From Liolophura sinensis (Eukaryota; Mollusca; Polyplacophora; Chitonida; Chitonidae), in NCBI RefSeq assembly GCF_032854445.1, contig NC_088307.1:27006547-27070546 (forward strand): a stretch of 64,000 nucleotides of DNA, read 5' to 3'. The notes beneath the pieces were generated by a model that was given only the letters and a program-made list of their open reading frames with translations, was not told where the DNA came from and made no database searches. The position numbers and the translations under genes were made by a program. Shown here piece by piece: positions 46,544 through 56,479 of the stretch; positions within the stretch are counted from its first letter, which is position 1, and every line of letters begins with the position of its first letter.

Positions 46544-46774
46544 CCCCAGGTGATGAGGCCGACATGAGTACTTTCATAACGTTGAATAGCGGCGAAGACC
46601 GGAAAAGTTGAACACAGATGTCTACCGTAAGTAGAACAGAATGTTGCAAACGTGTCGCCTTGCGTCGGCTTGAAAAGTTGGCTTTAGCAACTCCTTCAGC
46701 TCCATTTCGCGCCAAAACTGACCAATGGGTGAGCCCCATTCGTGCAAAACTGACAAATCAGCCATTGTATCCAA

Positions 46775-46775
<1 letters not shown>

Positions 46776-46830
<55 letters not shown>
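46776..46830. repeat. (TA)n microsatellite
   Basis: About 27 TA units. Confidence 0.95.
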
Positions 46831-46831
<1 letters not shown>

Positions 46832-47249
46832 ATCTTTCATCGCTCCCTCGATGTGCACTTACGCCAGGGGTCACACCACACATCCCACGTCAGTACCATC
46901 ACCATTCACCAATATCACCACGCCATAGAGAGGAGGGAATATATGCCATCCCTACACCACGCCATGTTCACACAGTCCATAAAACAACGTTGCCGTAGCG
47001 AGCTCTACCGCCTCGGTCAGGTCTTGTGTAAGGGGTGCGCCTAGCAGATGCGAATATCCTTACTTCAGCTAGTAAAACGTTGGCCAAGTTTTCGACCGGG
47101 CATTGAAACGTCTACTAGACATGCGTAGGCAGAGTGTTTCTGCCTTGACTACAGCCCAAACTTCCGCCAAGCAAGCACGGGTTCTACGGTGCGGTAGTAG
47201 TTGTTTTCACCTAGATCATACTTGAGAAGGTGCACCCCTAGAGGTATCC

Positions 47250-47670
47250 TTGTGCGAATATAGGCCGTCCTCGTTGGTGAGCCGATCAGTCACTGACCTC
47301 CCACCCGACGAACCCGACACCTGCACCGCGTCCCCTCGCATACAGCACATGCACTTTGTTTACCCTAGAGAGGAGTTGGAGTACGCCAGGAAGTACAGAT
47401 TGCTACATTTTTTAAACCGCAGACAACGGCCTGCTCAAACCTCACCGACACACCGGGGGAACAATCTGAGTCTGCCATACACCCTACACAGACCGCAAGT
47501 AACCAGGTGGGCGAGCCTCGGAACCTCCATGTGACAAAGTTCTCTGTGACCTCATCAGCCGGGAGACGCTGTGTTGCCACACGGGATATTCTTGGGTTTG
47601 ACCCTATACACAACGAGACTCGCTTTAGTCGACTCTTACGACCATCGCTAAGAGTGGTCTAGGTTAGTCG
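47250..47670 (+). other. Unassigned open frames in GC-rich DNA
   Basis: Two adjacent plus frames, 47250-47534 (94 codons, containing YPREELEYARKYRLLHFLNR) and about 47523-47659 (VTSSAGRRCVATRDILGFDP), look more coding-like than the surroundings. They would be one gene after a frame change. I do not recognise a family. A Polinton-related gene or a decayed LINE are both possible. Confidence 0.3.
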
Positions 47671-48001
47671 TCTTTTACGACAAGCTGCCTGGACGGCTGT
47701 GGTGCTATTCTTGGTGTCAGCCCCCCGGGCACCTCACGGGGGATCTCACGCCAAAACCACATTCACCGTCGATACCATCGCACGAGTCTGCCATTCTCCC
47801 TCCCTTGCATCTTGCCATACTTCACAGGTTATACATCAATCCGATCAGGTGGCCCTGCTGCGTTGTTCCAATGACATCACAGCCCGGGGCATGACCGTTC
47901 ACGCACAGCCCCGAGCCTGCCTGCCGGACTGGCATTCTCTGTCCCATGCTTCTTTTCTTATTTGCCACACCATAACCTGGGTACATGATCCTTCACCCAC
48001 A

Positions 48002-48719
48002 GCCCCCGTGTTCTGACATTTCACCGTCCGATGCTTCTTGCCATACTCCCAAGCTTATACATACATCTTGCAAAGTGCCTGCCTGACCCGTTGCACCGTT
48101 GCACGCTCATTGCTGCCATGTGTTCTTCCAACACAGCCCGGGGCATGACCCTTCATGCACAGCCCCCGAGGTTGCCTGCCTGCCGGGCATTCTCCGTTCC
48201 ACGCTTCTGGCCCAAACTATATAGAGATGGGGCAAAGTTGCCGCATAGCCTGCAAGACACGATCTGGTAATCACCGTCCCACGCTTCTTGTCACACTCGG
48301 CAACTATATAGAAATCCGGAAAACCCGATGCCTGGCCTGTTAGAAAAACCACAATAATTCCATGGGCGAGCCAACGGACGCTGAGCTCGTAGGCTCGCCC
48401 TGCTCGCGGGGGTAGTGTGAGGCAACTTACCCCCCCCCCCCCCCCCCCCAACACCTTCCCCCAACTGACCGTTCTGTTTTCTTCTTTCTCTAGGAGGGTC
48501 ACTTTAAAATCATAGACCCAATTTAGCCGCCGACAAGTCAGGGACATCTTTTTTTTGTTTTTATTTTTTTTTTGTTCGCAAATCAAGATTGCCTAATACA
48601 AACAGGTGCCAATACAAGGATAACCCAATACAAAAATACATCACACAAAACGTGACCGAGCAATTTTCTCCGTTAAATGTGGCGATCGGAAGAAACAGGA
48701 CGTTTGCCCGGCGGTACAT

Positions 48720-48752
<33 letters not shown>

Positions 48753-50400
48753 GCATTATTATTAGCATTACTATGGAGAAAAGATTGTGGGGTTACCCAT
48801 CCGCCACCATTTCTATTGCGGCAAGCCAGTCCATATCTCTACAACTACCGGCTCATCTCCCTGTAGACGGGGTGTAGGTCTTGCCAGATACTTGGTGGAG
48901 TCTTGCCAGTAACTTATGTGGCTAAAATTATGGACATGACAGGGGAGACAAGTGTCAAGTGTGCCATAAGACCTTTAATAAGCTGTATAAATTATGACGG
49001 CAGGGGCACGGCCCAGATTGTGTAGGCTGAGAAGAAAAAAGTTAGAAGAAAAATACGAATGTATTGCCAGTCTGGTTAAGGAACCGAGGTATGTATATGC
49101 GGGTCAACACTATGTATTCTTACACCCAGCACAAAGACGCTTTTACGTATTTTTATGGGAAGTGCAGGTCAGTCTGGTTAAGGAACTGGTACGAGGGCAT
49201 GACCCGTCACGCACAGCCCCCGAGTTCTGGCATTCTCCGTCCCACGTTTCTTGCCATACTGCCCCAAGTATATAGAGATCGGGCAAAGTTGCAGCCTGGT
49301 CGGCAAGACACGATCACAGCCGTTATCGGTGCGCCGGGAAACATCTTTTCCCCGAGGGCATGAACCTTCACCCACAGCCCCCGAGTTCTGACATTTCATC
49401 GTCCCATGCTTTTTGCCATACTCCCCAGCTTATACATACGTCTTGCAAACTACCTGCCTGACCCGTTGCACCGTTGCACGGTCACTGCTGCCATGTGTTC
49501 TTCCAACACAGCCCGGGACATGACCTTTCACGCGCAGCCCTCTGTTTGCCTGGCATTCTCCGTCCCACGCTTCTGGCCATGCTCCCCCAAACTATATAGA
49601 GATCGGGCAAAGTTGCCGTCTGGCGTGCAAGACACGATCTTCTTGTCATACCCGCCAACTATATAGGGATCCGGCAAAGTCGCCGCCTGCCCCCTCCCTC
49701 CCCCCCACACCTTCCCTTTAACTGACCGTACTGTTTTTTCTTCTTCTTCTTCTTTCTCTAGGAGGGTCACTTAAAAAAAATTGACCCGATTTAGCCGCCG
49801 ACAAGTCAGGGACAAGTCAAAAGAGTTTTTTTTATTTTTATTTTTAGTTTGCCAATAAAGATTGCCTAATACAAACATGTGCCAATACAAGAATAACAAT
49901 AGTGAGGATATTTACCTAATACAAACCTGTACCAAAATTGCTTGATATATAGGAAAACCACAGCTTAGGCGAAAGATTTATTTATTTATTTGATTGGTGT
50001 TTTACGCCGTACTCAAGAATATTTCACTTATACGACGGCGGCCAGCATTATGGTGGGTGGAAACCGGGCACACCCCGGGGGAAACCCACGACCATCCGCA
50101 GGTTGCTAGAAGACCTTCCCACTTACGGCCGGAGAGGAAGCCAGTATGAGCTGGACTTGAACTCACTGCGACCGCGTTGGTGAGAGACTCCTGAGTCATT
50201 ACGGTGCGCTAACGCGCTAACCAACTAAGCGAGGCGAGAGAAACATGGGGCATCACACAAAACGCCACCGAGCAATTTTTGCCGTTAGCGATCGAAAGAA
50301 GGAGGAGATGTTTGCAAAGACGCTTTTAAGTATTTTTATGGGAAATGCAGATCAGTCTGGTTAAGGAACCGGCACGAGTAACAATTGCCTGCGGCATGAG
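48002..50400 (+). repeat. 1.375-kb tandem duplication, second copy with SINE insert
   Basis: Copy 1 starts at 48002 (AGCCCCCGTGTTCTGACATT) and copy 2 at 49377 (AGCCCCCGAGTTCTGACATT), 1375 bp later. Matching blocks run through ACCCGTTGCACCGTTGCACG, TAGCCGCCGACAAGTCAGGG, TCACACAAAACG.GACCGAGC (48643, 50254) and TTTTTATGGGAAGTGCAGGT (49150, 50333). The later offset is larger by about the size of the SINE at 49977-50222, so that SINE arrived after the duplication. Copy 1 has a poly-C run (48429-48449) and an (ATT)n run (48720-48755). Confidence 0.85.
49977..50222 (-). mobile_element. tRNA-derived SINE, full length (left arm)
   Basis: TTATTTATTTGATTGGTGTT to the head GCTAACGCGCTAACCAACTA; part of the inverted repeat. 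Confidence 0.92.
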
Positions 50401-50683
50401 CGGACGCAGCACGCCGAGGGGGGAGGTGGGGGGTGGGGGGGCGATCGCAGCAATATAACTGCAGTACGTTTTCCAGGCGGTGAAAGCCTTGCTGCGCTGA
50501 AAGATCAACCGGGACGTGATCCCTTTCATGGAGGCGGCTTGAGCAGACACAGGACACAGAGAGACACAAGCATTGAACTACTTCCAACCCGACCTAACCC
50601 AGCCCTTCAAGAACGGGTCTTCCCATGCGGGGCGTGAGCAGACACAACACACAGAGAGACAACGCAGATTGTGTAAAGAAGTG

Positions 50684-50718
50684 AGAAGACAAATGTTTTG
50701 GCAACACATTTGTCTTCT
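50684..50718. other. Perfect 12-bp stem hairpin
   Basis: AGAAGACAAATG (50684-50695), an 11-base loop, CATTTGTCTTCT (50707-50718). No flanking U-run or known RNA motif. Confidence 0.6.
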
Positions 50719-51169
50719 GGTCAGGAAAGGGTGAATGTGACAAGGCCGCAGAGGGGTGGAGAGCGAGCGAGGGCGAGTAACCCCTTCATACCACTACAGG
50801 TGGGACATCGCACTTGAAGACAATATATTCCACCTGTGACGTGTGTCATAAGGCGTTTAGTAGGCTATGAAAATTACGACGGAATAAATAAACCATAATC
50901 TAGGAGAAGCGAGATCTGATCGCAACACCATCATACCAACAGGCAGACGTACAATTCTCCCATAATGTAGCTAGCAAGCAACCGATATAGCACAAATGAG
51001 GAGAGACCCTCCCCCCCCCCCCCCATGGCGGAGTTCACACGAGTGAATGACATCCTTGTAATTGTGACATTCTTATATTATTATCATCATTATTTACTAT
51101 TTCTTCTTATTATTATTATTAAATTATTATCACATAGTACAATCTCAGTGCATGACGAAACGACTCATT

Positions 51170-51900
51170 TCAGAATAGGCAGTTTCGCCGTTCTAATTGT
51201 TCCACACAATAACCACAAATGCCTGCGTGACGGCATGGAAGGAGGCATCTGTCCGACGGTCGCAGGTAACATATATGACAGTCTTGTGGGGATCAGTTCG
51301 TATGTTGTGACTGGTTCTGTCACTAGGTTAACACTCCTGCCCACAACTGCTGTCGCCGCCGGTGCTCCGCCTTGGGCTGGTGGCTTGCAAACAGCCGGTA
51401 TCATGAACCATTGTACGCTATTCGGCTGCTCTCGAATTCTATCTTCGACATCCCTCATCAGGGCCTGCCGCGTGCGAAGGTCTTCTAGCCCCTCAAGTAT
51501 ATGTCCTTCCCGGAAATATCATCCGTATTCGTTCCGTCCGAGCGATTGCCGGCCTCTTCCTACACCGGTTAGGAGTTGGGGGAAATCCGAGCGAGTCTCA
51601 TTGGTCGGGGCTGCCGGGTTTGTTGCCCGCGTGCCGAGGCTCGTCCACCCGTCTGCCGTTCTCCCTGTCTTGCTAGTGCAGCCGGGTTTGTGTTGGGTGA
51701 TTGAGGGTGGTAATGAGCATTGGAGTGTTCATTTCTTATTATTTAACACTGTATATTGTAAGCGGTCTGGGGACGCTGTAGATGGCTCTGGAGAATTAGG
51801 GACAAGTGCTGCTATTGGCAGCGACGATGTAGATGGGCTGCAAAGTCAGAGAATGTTACTATTCTCTGAGGTTCACTTGATAGAGTAGCCGGAATGAAGA
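51170..51900 (-). pseudogene. RING-finger gene remnant, Polinton/adintovirus-associated
   Basis: The minus strand at 51170-51282 encodes a compact RING: C-H-I-C, then LLPCRH, then C-x2-C, then the final RRNC pair. The last expected Cys codon is TGA (51170-51172), so the finger is truncated at its final zinc ligand. Upstream, one frame away, about 100 codons (51165-51458) are open (AAATAVVGRSVNLVTEPVTT) and end in TTYELI just before the RING, suggesting a single-base shift. The arrangement resembles RING proteins carried by large DNA elements. A plus-strand frame of 287 codons on the opposite strand (51025-51888) shows no domain and is judged a shadow. Function in the element is unknown. Confidence 0.5.
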
Positions 51901-52051
51901 TCACTTCAGGGGAGAAACCATCTGCATCCCCGACAAATTCGTGCGGTAATCCACATTCACATTCACACGCGTCACTGTCCTCACCACTACCATCATCATC
52001 ACCCTCCCTAACAGGTCCCGAGGACCGTGGGGGGCGGGGAGGGGGGGGGGT

Positions 52052-52313
52052 GTATGGTTAGCGAGCTAGCGCAGCGTAATAAAACCTCTCACCAAAAACC
52101 TCTCACTGTTGCGGTTACTGTGAGTTCAAGTCCAGCTCATGCTGTCTTCCTCTCCGGCCGTAAGTGTAAATGTCTTCCAGCAACCTGCGGATGGTCGTGG
52201 GTTCCCCCCGGGCATTGCCCGGTTTCCACCTACCATAATGCTGGCCGCCGTCGTATAAGTGAAATATTCTTGAGTACGGCGTAAAACACCAATTAAATAA
52301 ATAAATAAATAAA
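52052..52313 (+). mobile_element. tRNA-derived SINE, full length (right arm)
   Basis: GGTTAGCGAGCTAGCGCAGC, a small internal duplication (CCTCTCACCAAAAACCTCTC), the body, and the GTACGGCGTAAAACACCAAT tail. Confidence 0.92.
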
Positions 52314-52377
52314 TCTTTCGCCTAAGCTGTGGTTTTCCTATATATCAAACAATTTTGGTACAGGTTTGTATTAGGTA

Positions 52378-52570
52378 TTGTGAGTTCAAGTCCAGCTCAT
52401 GCTGTCTTCCTCTCCGGGCGTAAGTGGGAAGGTGTGGCAGTAACCTGCGGATGGTCGTGGGTTTCCCCCGGGCTCTGCCCGGTTGCCTCCCACTATAATG
52501 CTGGCCGCCGTCGTATAAGTGAAATATTCTTGAGTACGGCGTAAAACACCAATCAAATAAATAAACAAAC
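52378..52570 (+). mobile_element. tRNA-derived SINE, 5'-truncated
   Basis: Starts at TGTGAGTTCAAGTCCAGCTC, just outside the right arm of the inverted repeat, and keeps body and tail. Confidence 0.92.
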
Positions 52571-52766
52571 TATATTGGAGGTGAATGGACATATAGATAT
52601 ATAGCTATACTGATAGCTGTCTCTTCTACATTGTCCAACAGTATATATTATAAGCCGTCATATACACTCTGGAGTCTCCGGTGTCTCACCCCGACAGGGA
52701 ATCCGGCAAATCTGCCGCATACCCCGTTAGACCAAAAAAATCTATACCCCCCCTCCCACCCCCCAA

Positions 52767-53081
52767 AAAGAGCGCTTCGAACCGGACGTCCCTGCAATAG
52801 ACGAAAAATTCCAGCCCGACCCGACCCAACACCTCGACGATCTCCTGCCTAGCAGTGAGAGTGGGAGTGATCTACGGAGACTATATCGGCAGCATTGGCG
52901 CTCGATTCGGAGCCAGTTTTACCGCTTGAGGCCCATCCAAGATTTTAACAAGTACCGGCTGACCGATCTGGGCATTATGGACGATTACCTGAACGCAATA
53001 TATGAGGACCAGCCGACCGCATTCACCGTCAACTATACCTTTGGGTATCGCCCTAGGGGGACGGGGCATGTGCACCAATAA
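52767..53081 (+). pseudogene. Polinton-type DNA polymerase B, N-terminal fragment
   Basis: An uninterrupted plus frame of about 104 codons without its own ATG, ending at TAA 53079-53081. It contains DLRRLYRQHWRSIRSQFYR, RPIQDFNKYRLTDLG and DQPTAFTVNYTFGY. This resembles the conserved block upstream of the exonuclease/polymerase domains in animal Polinton PolB proteins as I remember them. The polymerase motifs themselves are absent. The frame collides at about 53050-53080 with an oppositely oriented gene, so the fragment has been moved or the middle of the element deleted. Moderate confidence; a PolB profile search on 52.7-53.1 kb is decisive. Confidence 0.5.
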
Positions 53082-53429
53082 TTCCCGGGTACTCGACGCT
53101 CCGTACCACGTGGCGAGTCGGGCTGGCTTGCATGAACTCCCCATCGATCACGGTCAAGCCCTTGGCGAGGTCTTTGGGTGAAGGATAATAGCCTGCTGGC
53201 AATGTTAACTTATGCTTAGCGCGGTGTAGGTCGTCTATGGAGCTTAAGACATACCACATTTCGCCTTGCTGCATGTTTAACCAGGCCCGGGCTACTGTAT
53301 TTCTACCAACCCACATTACCAGTCACCAATTAAATGTATGGGTTGTGGCAGTTGAGTGGTGAAATGTGTCAAGGTATTGCTTAGGGTGTAGTCGAGCGAG
53401 CTGTTACTGGGCAGCGTCACGTAAAACAT
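53053..53429 (-). pseudogene. Polinton-associated putative virion protein, broken
   Basis: Starts at ATG 53427-53429 (MFYVTLPSNSSLDY, then FTTQLPQPIHLIGDW). A stop follows and the reading changes frame, continuing with LPAGYYPSPKDLAKGL and SPTRHVVRSVEYPGIIGAHA to a stop at 53053. I recognise it as a family recurring beside Polinton-type integrase and ATPase genes in invertebrates, likely a structural protein, but the role is inference. The 3' end abuts the plus-strand PolB fragment. Confidence 0.5.
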
Positions 53430-53655
53430 GTTGGTGAGGTGATATCCTATGGGCGCACTGACCCTCTTTCCATCTGGCGCCGTTAATTATTACCGACGCC
53501 ACTCTAGCGGGGGTACGATGGCTGGGGACAGTCCGGGTCGACGCTGTTGTCATCCCTTGGGTCGGCGTGTTGTGGCTGTTGTCATCCCTTGAGTCGGCGT
53601 GTCGTGGTGGTTTTGTTGGTCGTGATTTTGGCGGGAGGGGGAGGAGGAAGAATAT

Positions 53656-53997
53656 TTATATTTTCTCATTGTCCGAGAGAGTCCTGTCGTGGAGGATCGA
53701 TGCCATCTCTCGGTTGAGCGCCTTGAGGGCTTTCACAGTACTGGGCACGGGGTACGGGGAGACGGGGTACGGGGATGGTGGCCGCGTGAGCGTGTTTAAG
53801 AGCCGCGGCTCGACCAAGGCCATTTTCTTGGCGTGCTGCGATAGTGCAATGTTTCCATTTAACACTTTCTTGGCACATTCACACAAACACAGACCTAAAC
53901 CTGGATCGTTGCCGCGCAGCACGGCGCGTCGAATGACGGGCGTGATTCGAGCCAGCAGGGATAGCAAGGGGCCGTAACGTTGGTGTAGGCGTGACAT
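53656..53997 (-). CDS. Polinton-associated hypothetical protein
   Basis: 114 codons from ATG 53995-53997 (MSRLHQRYGPLLSLLARITP) to a stop at 53656. Features are a basic helical N-terminus, CECAKKVLNGNIALSQHAKK, a Pro/Tyr-rich linker and a final MASILHDRTLSDNEKI. Proteins with this layout (a basic helical domain followed by a short LNxxMxxIL...LsDxEK helix) commonly sit next to the packaging ATPase in animal Polintons and adintoviruses. It lies just downstream of the ATPase on the same strand. It may be truncated. Confidence 0.45.
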   Translation of the reverse strand: MSRLHQRYGPLLSLLARITPVIRRAVLRGNDPGLGLCLCECAKKVLNGNIALSQHAKKMALVEPRLLNTLTRPPSPYPVSPYPVPSTVKALKALNREMASILHDRTLSDNEKI

Positions 53998-54062
53998 TCC
54001 GGGTGGTTGACGTGGAAACAACTGATTCGGCAGATCGTGCGTACGAAGTTTAATGACTTGAG

Positions 54063-54639
54063 CAGGTAGGCGTGCTGAATCTCCCCGGGGAAGATGTGGG
54101 TGCAAAACCGCATGTAGTCGGGTATGGCTTGCTTAATATCCAACAACAAATACCCGTGAGGTTCGGCGGTGGCATCCTCAAAGGCCTCTGTTTTGCGATC
54201 GTGGTAATTTGAGACGCGTCCTCGCGGGTTTTTAAAAAACACCAGGTAGTGTGCGTTCAGACTGATGGTGCGATGATCTTTGGTTTTGTTGAACAAGTTC
54301 TGCAACGATGTACACCTCGCTGATATTGCGTTGGTGGCTGCCTTTGGTAAGGAGTTTTGTCACCGGTTCGTCTGCTTCGGCCATCAAATCGTCCACGACG
54401 ACTAACGTCCGCTCACCCGGGTCGAAAGCTGACGGGCTGGGCACACCTTCTTCAAAACCAACGTTGAGTAACTTGGTGTACAACGGCTGCAGTTCCCCGT
54501 AACACCAGACGACGCGTTGCGGGGGTGGGTAAATGAGAGCATGAGCGTGCTCCACCAACCGTTTCACAAACACGGACTTTCCACACACTGTCGGTCCGCT
54601 GACGATGCAGGTAAACGGATGCTCCCATCGAGTATCCAT
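54063..54639 (-). pseudogene. Polinton/adintovirus-type packaging ATPase, frameshifted
   Basis: The frame from 54639 starts MDTRWEHPFTCIVSGPT and has a Walker A (GPTVCGKS, within the GxxxxGKS consensus), VVWCYGELQPLYTKLL, a Walker B (TLVVVDDLM) and LTKGSHQRNISEVYIV. One frame change at about 54300 leads to NLFNKTKDHRTISLNAHYLV, FKNPRG, EAFEDATAEPHGYLLLDIKQ and HIFPGE. The order matches the FtsK/HerA-like genome-packaging ATPases of Polintons and related viruses. A short segment after FKNPRG seems deleted. This is one of the strongest identifications in the element. Confidence 0.75.
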
Positions 54640-54674
54640 GGATGGAGAAGCTGGATGGGTCAGTTCGGCTGGTC

Positions 54675-55145
54675 TTACGGTTGAGGGTGAGGTACAGTGC
54701 GGGAGGCTGCTGCCGTCATCGCCGCCGTCACCGCGGGCGGGGAGGGCGAGGTAGACGGATTGCTACTGCGACTGCTGCTGCTGATGCTGGTCGCCTCGGG
54801 TGAGGAGGGCGAGGTAGATGGACTGTTACTCCCGCTGCTGCTGCTGTAAATGCTGCCGCGCCGCGCCGTTTTGGGCGAAGAATAGACGGGTGTAGAAACG
54901 GTGATCGGTACCGAATTGTTGTTAGGGAGCGATGGTCGGTGATGCCGGGGGAGTGAACTGGGAAATCCCGTAAACTTCAACCGGGGAGTGATGGTTTGAT
55001 CCGTGGACGCGTCCTGCTCGGCGGTAAACGCCGTGGTGAGTAGTGGGTTGGAGGTCAGGTCTTCGCATGGGACAGTGCTGTCAAGCCGACGGGCGATATC
55101 ACTCGGCGACGAGGGTGGTTGTGACGGTGGTGGAGGCGGGGACAA
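54675..55145 (-). CDS. Ser/Pro/Thr-rich low-complexity protein of the Polinton relic
   Basis: 156 codons beginning MSPPPPPSQPPSSPSDIARR, followed by long Ser/Pro/Thr runs (SSSSGSNSPSTSPSSPEATS). It lies between integrase and ATPase on the same strand. Part of the run is an imperfect duplication of about 75 bp (54725-54845). Low complexity makes homology unreadable; a disordered or glycosylated structural protein is only a guess. Confidence 0.35.
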   Translation of the reverse strand: MSPPPPPSQPPSSPSDIARRLDSTVPCEDLTSNPLLTTAFTAEQDASTDQTITPRLKFTGFPSSLPRHHRPSLPNNNSVPITVSTPVYSSPKTARRGSIYSSSSGSNSPSTSPSSPEATSISSSSRSSNPSTSPSPPAVTAAMTAAASRTVPHPQP

Positions 55146-55260
55146 AGGCTTCCCGGACCAACGGAGGGGAGTCTTGTTTCATTGCCCCTGTAGATATTGA
55201 ATGGTGGACTGGTCTTGGAGGAACTGCACGGCACGTTGTTACGCGGCCAATCCCACCCAC

Positions 55261-55385
55261 TAAACTCCAATGTACAAGAGAACTCCGAGCACGGCTGCCA
55301 CGGTGCCTTTATGCTCGCGCAAGCCTTGTATCCACTGAATCGTCCTTGAGGTAGGTCGATAGTAGTGAACAGCTACCTCGGTCAT
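55261..55385 (-). CDS. Small putative membrane protein
   Basis: ATG at 55383-55385, 41 codons: MTEVAVHYYRPTSRT, then a C-terminal hydrophobic segment GTVAAVLGVLLYIGV followed by a stop. It overlaps the 3' end of the integrase in another frame. A one-pass membrane protein is plausible but the frame is short. Confidence 0.3.
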
Positions 55386-56471
55386 CTGTGGGTTTAAATA
55401 CGTTTGACGTCCGTGGTCGCACCCAAGAATTAAGGCTGGGTTGATAGCCGACCCACACCCAATAGTAAGTTTTCCTCTGCGACGTTCCCGTTTTAGGATC
55501 CACCTGATAAAACTTGTCTGCCGCGGCCGTCACCGGTTGCAGTTCGGTCTAGTAAAACGTCCAGAGCAACCGTTTCTCCGTTCAAAGCCTTCCAGTGTGT
55601 ACACGACAGACTCGAGGGTGGGTGGGGACGATGCAGAACCATCCCCGTGCTCCAAGTTGGAAGGTTTTTTCGAATTTCCCTTTCACTTTTACTTATACGC
55701 ACGAGATAGCGCAGCCGATAACGGTATACCGATCGTTTGGACGTGCGTGGACCGTACAAGGCTGGTTCTGATTGGTGACTCGGTGGGGGCCGCTGTATAC
55801 TCCGGTGACACGATCGAATTGTAACCGCGTACCAGCGCCGTAAGCGTCCAGGTACCGCCGAGTGTTGTGAGCGGTGAAATATTTGTACATGCGTCCTTAA
55901 AAGTAAGGTTAATCGTTCTACACGGACGCTTTGGTCTCGTTAAACGTGCCGAAAGAAAAACACTCGTTGTCCTTCAAAAAAATGCTGGAACGGTCTGTTC
56001 AGAAAACTCTTTGCCCTCGTCGTTTGCAAGTACAACGGCCGACATCCCGTCTTGAAAATGCGTTGAAACGACTCGATCAGACGAGCACCGGTTTGGTGCG
56101 CAGTGGTAACGTTTGTCGCGTCTTTTTGGCAAACGGTTCCATGTCGGCCAGGTCAGCCTGCCACTGACTGTCTATAACCCCAACCGCAACTTGGTTACAA
56201 GGGTAGCGCCGTCCGAGTGAACTGTGCAGCGTGTACGTGTCCGACTGGGCCAGCCAAGCCCACAAGCGGGCCCGACTCACTTTGAGACATGTTGCTCGGC
56301 TGATTTGAGCAAGAGCTGAACGCTGTAAACGCTGTAAACCGCTGGACTGTCGGGATCGTAGTACAATGCATGGAGAGCGCTATCGATCGGGTCTGAGGTC
56401 TTTGCCCGCGAGCGTTCTCTGACCCCGCGGTGTCCGTGTATAGTGAGTGAATCTATTCCAGAGCGGGACAT
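55309..56471 (-). pseudogene. Polinton-type retrovirus-like integrase, multiply frameshifted
   Basis: The N-terminal block has LYYDPDSPAVY and LLLKSAEQHVSK (about 56277-56360), then LWAWLAQSDTYTLHS. The core starts with VGVIDSQWQADLADME (the first catalytic Asp is in the DxxWQADL block, about 56140-56180). Fragments in shifting frames follow: SFQRIFKTGCRPLYLQTTRA, LKDNECFSFGTFNETKASV and MYKYFTAHNTRRYLD (about 55850-55890). Then RISKSEREIRKNLPTWSTGM and, at the C-terminus, TYYWVWVGYQPSLNSWV, a chromo/SH3-like block. A TAG interrupts just before TELQPV. The order is that of Polinton c-integrases. At least four frame changes or stops are visible, so the gene is inactive unless these are assembly errors. 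Confidence 0.78.
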
Positions 56472-56479
56472 ATTATCCA

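Larger units (their letters stand above)
49914..52372. repeat. Inverted repeat, ~300-bp arms around a 1.8-kb spacer
   Basis: The left arm (49914-50215) reads ACCTAATACAAACCTGTACC, GATATATAGGAAAACCACAG, CTTAGGCGAAAGATTTATTT and then a reverse SINE. The right arm (52056-52372) is its reverse complement with few differences (AATTGC against AATTGT). The 60 unique bases beside the SINE are duplicated in inverted form too, so this is a segmental inverted duplication rather than two independent SINE insertions. Confidence 0.85.

Noticed and set aside
46622-46998. Frames containing long Ile-Tyr runs
   Set aside because: Translation of the (TA)n microsatellite.
47031-47240. Second MITE with AGGGGTGCGCC ... 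GGTGCACCCCT ends
   Set aside because: Inverted ends are only about 11 bp with a mismatch, with no target duplication.
51025-51888. 287-codon plus-strand frame
   Set aside because: The opposite strand carries RING zinc ligands in the same DNA, and the plus frame shows no domain.
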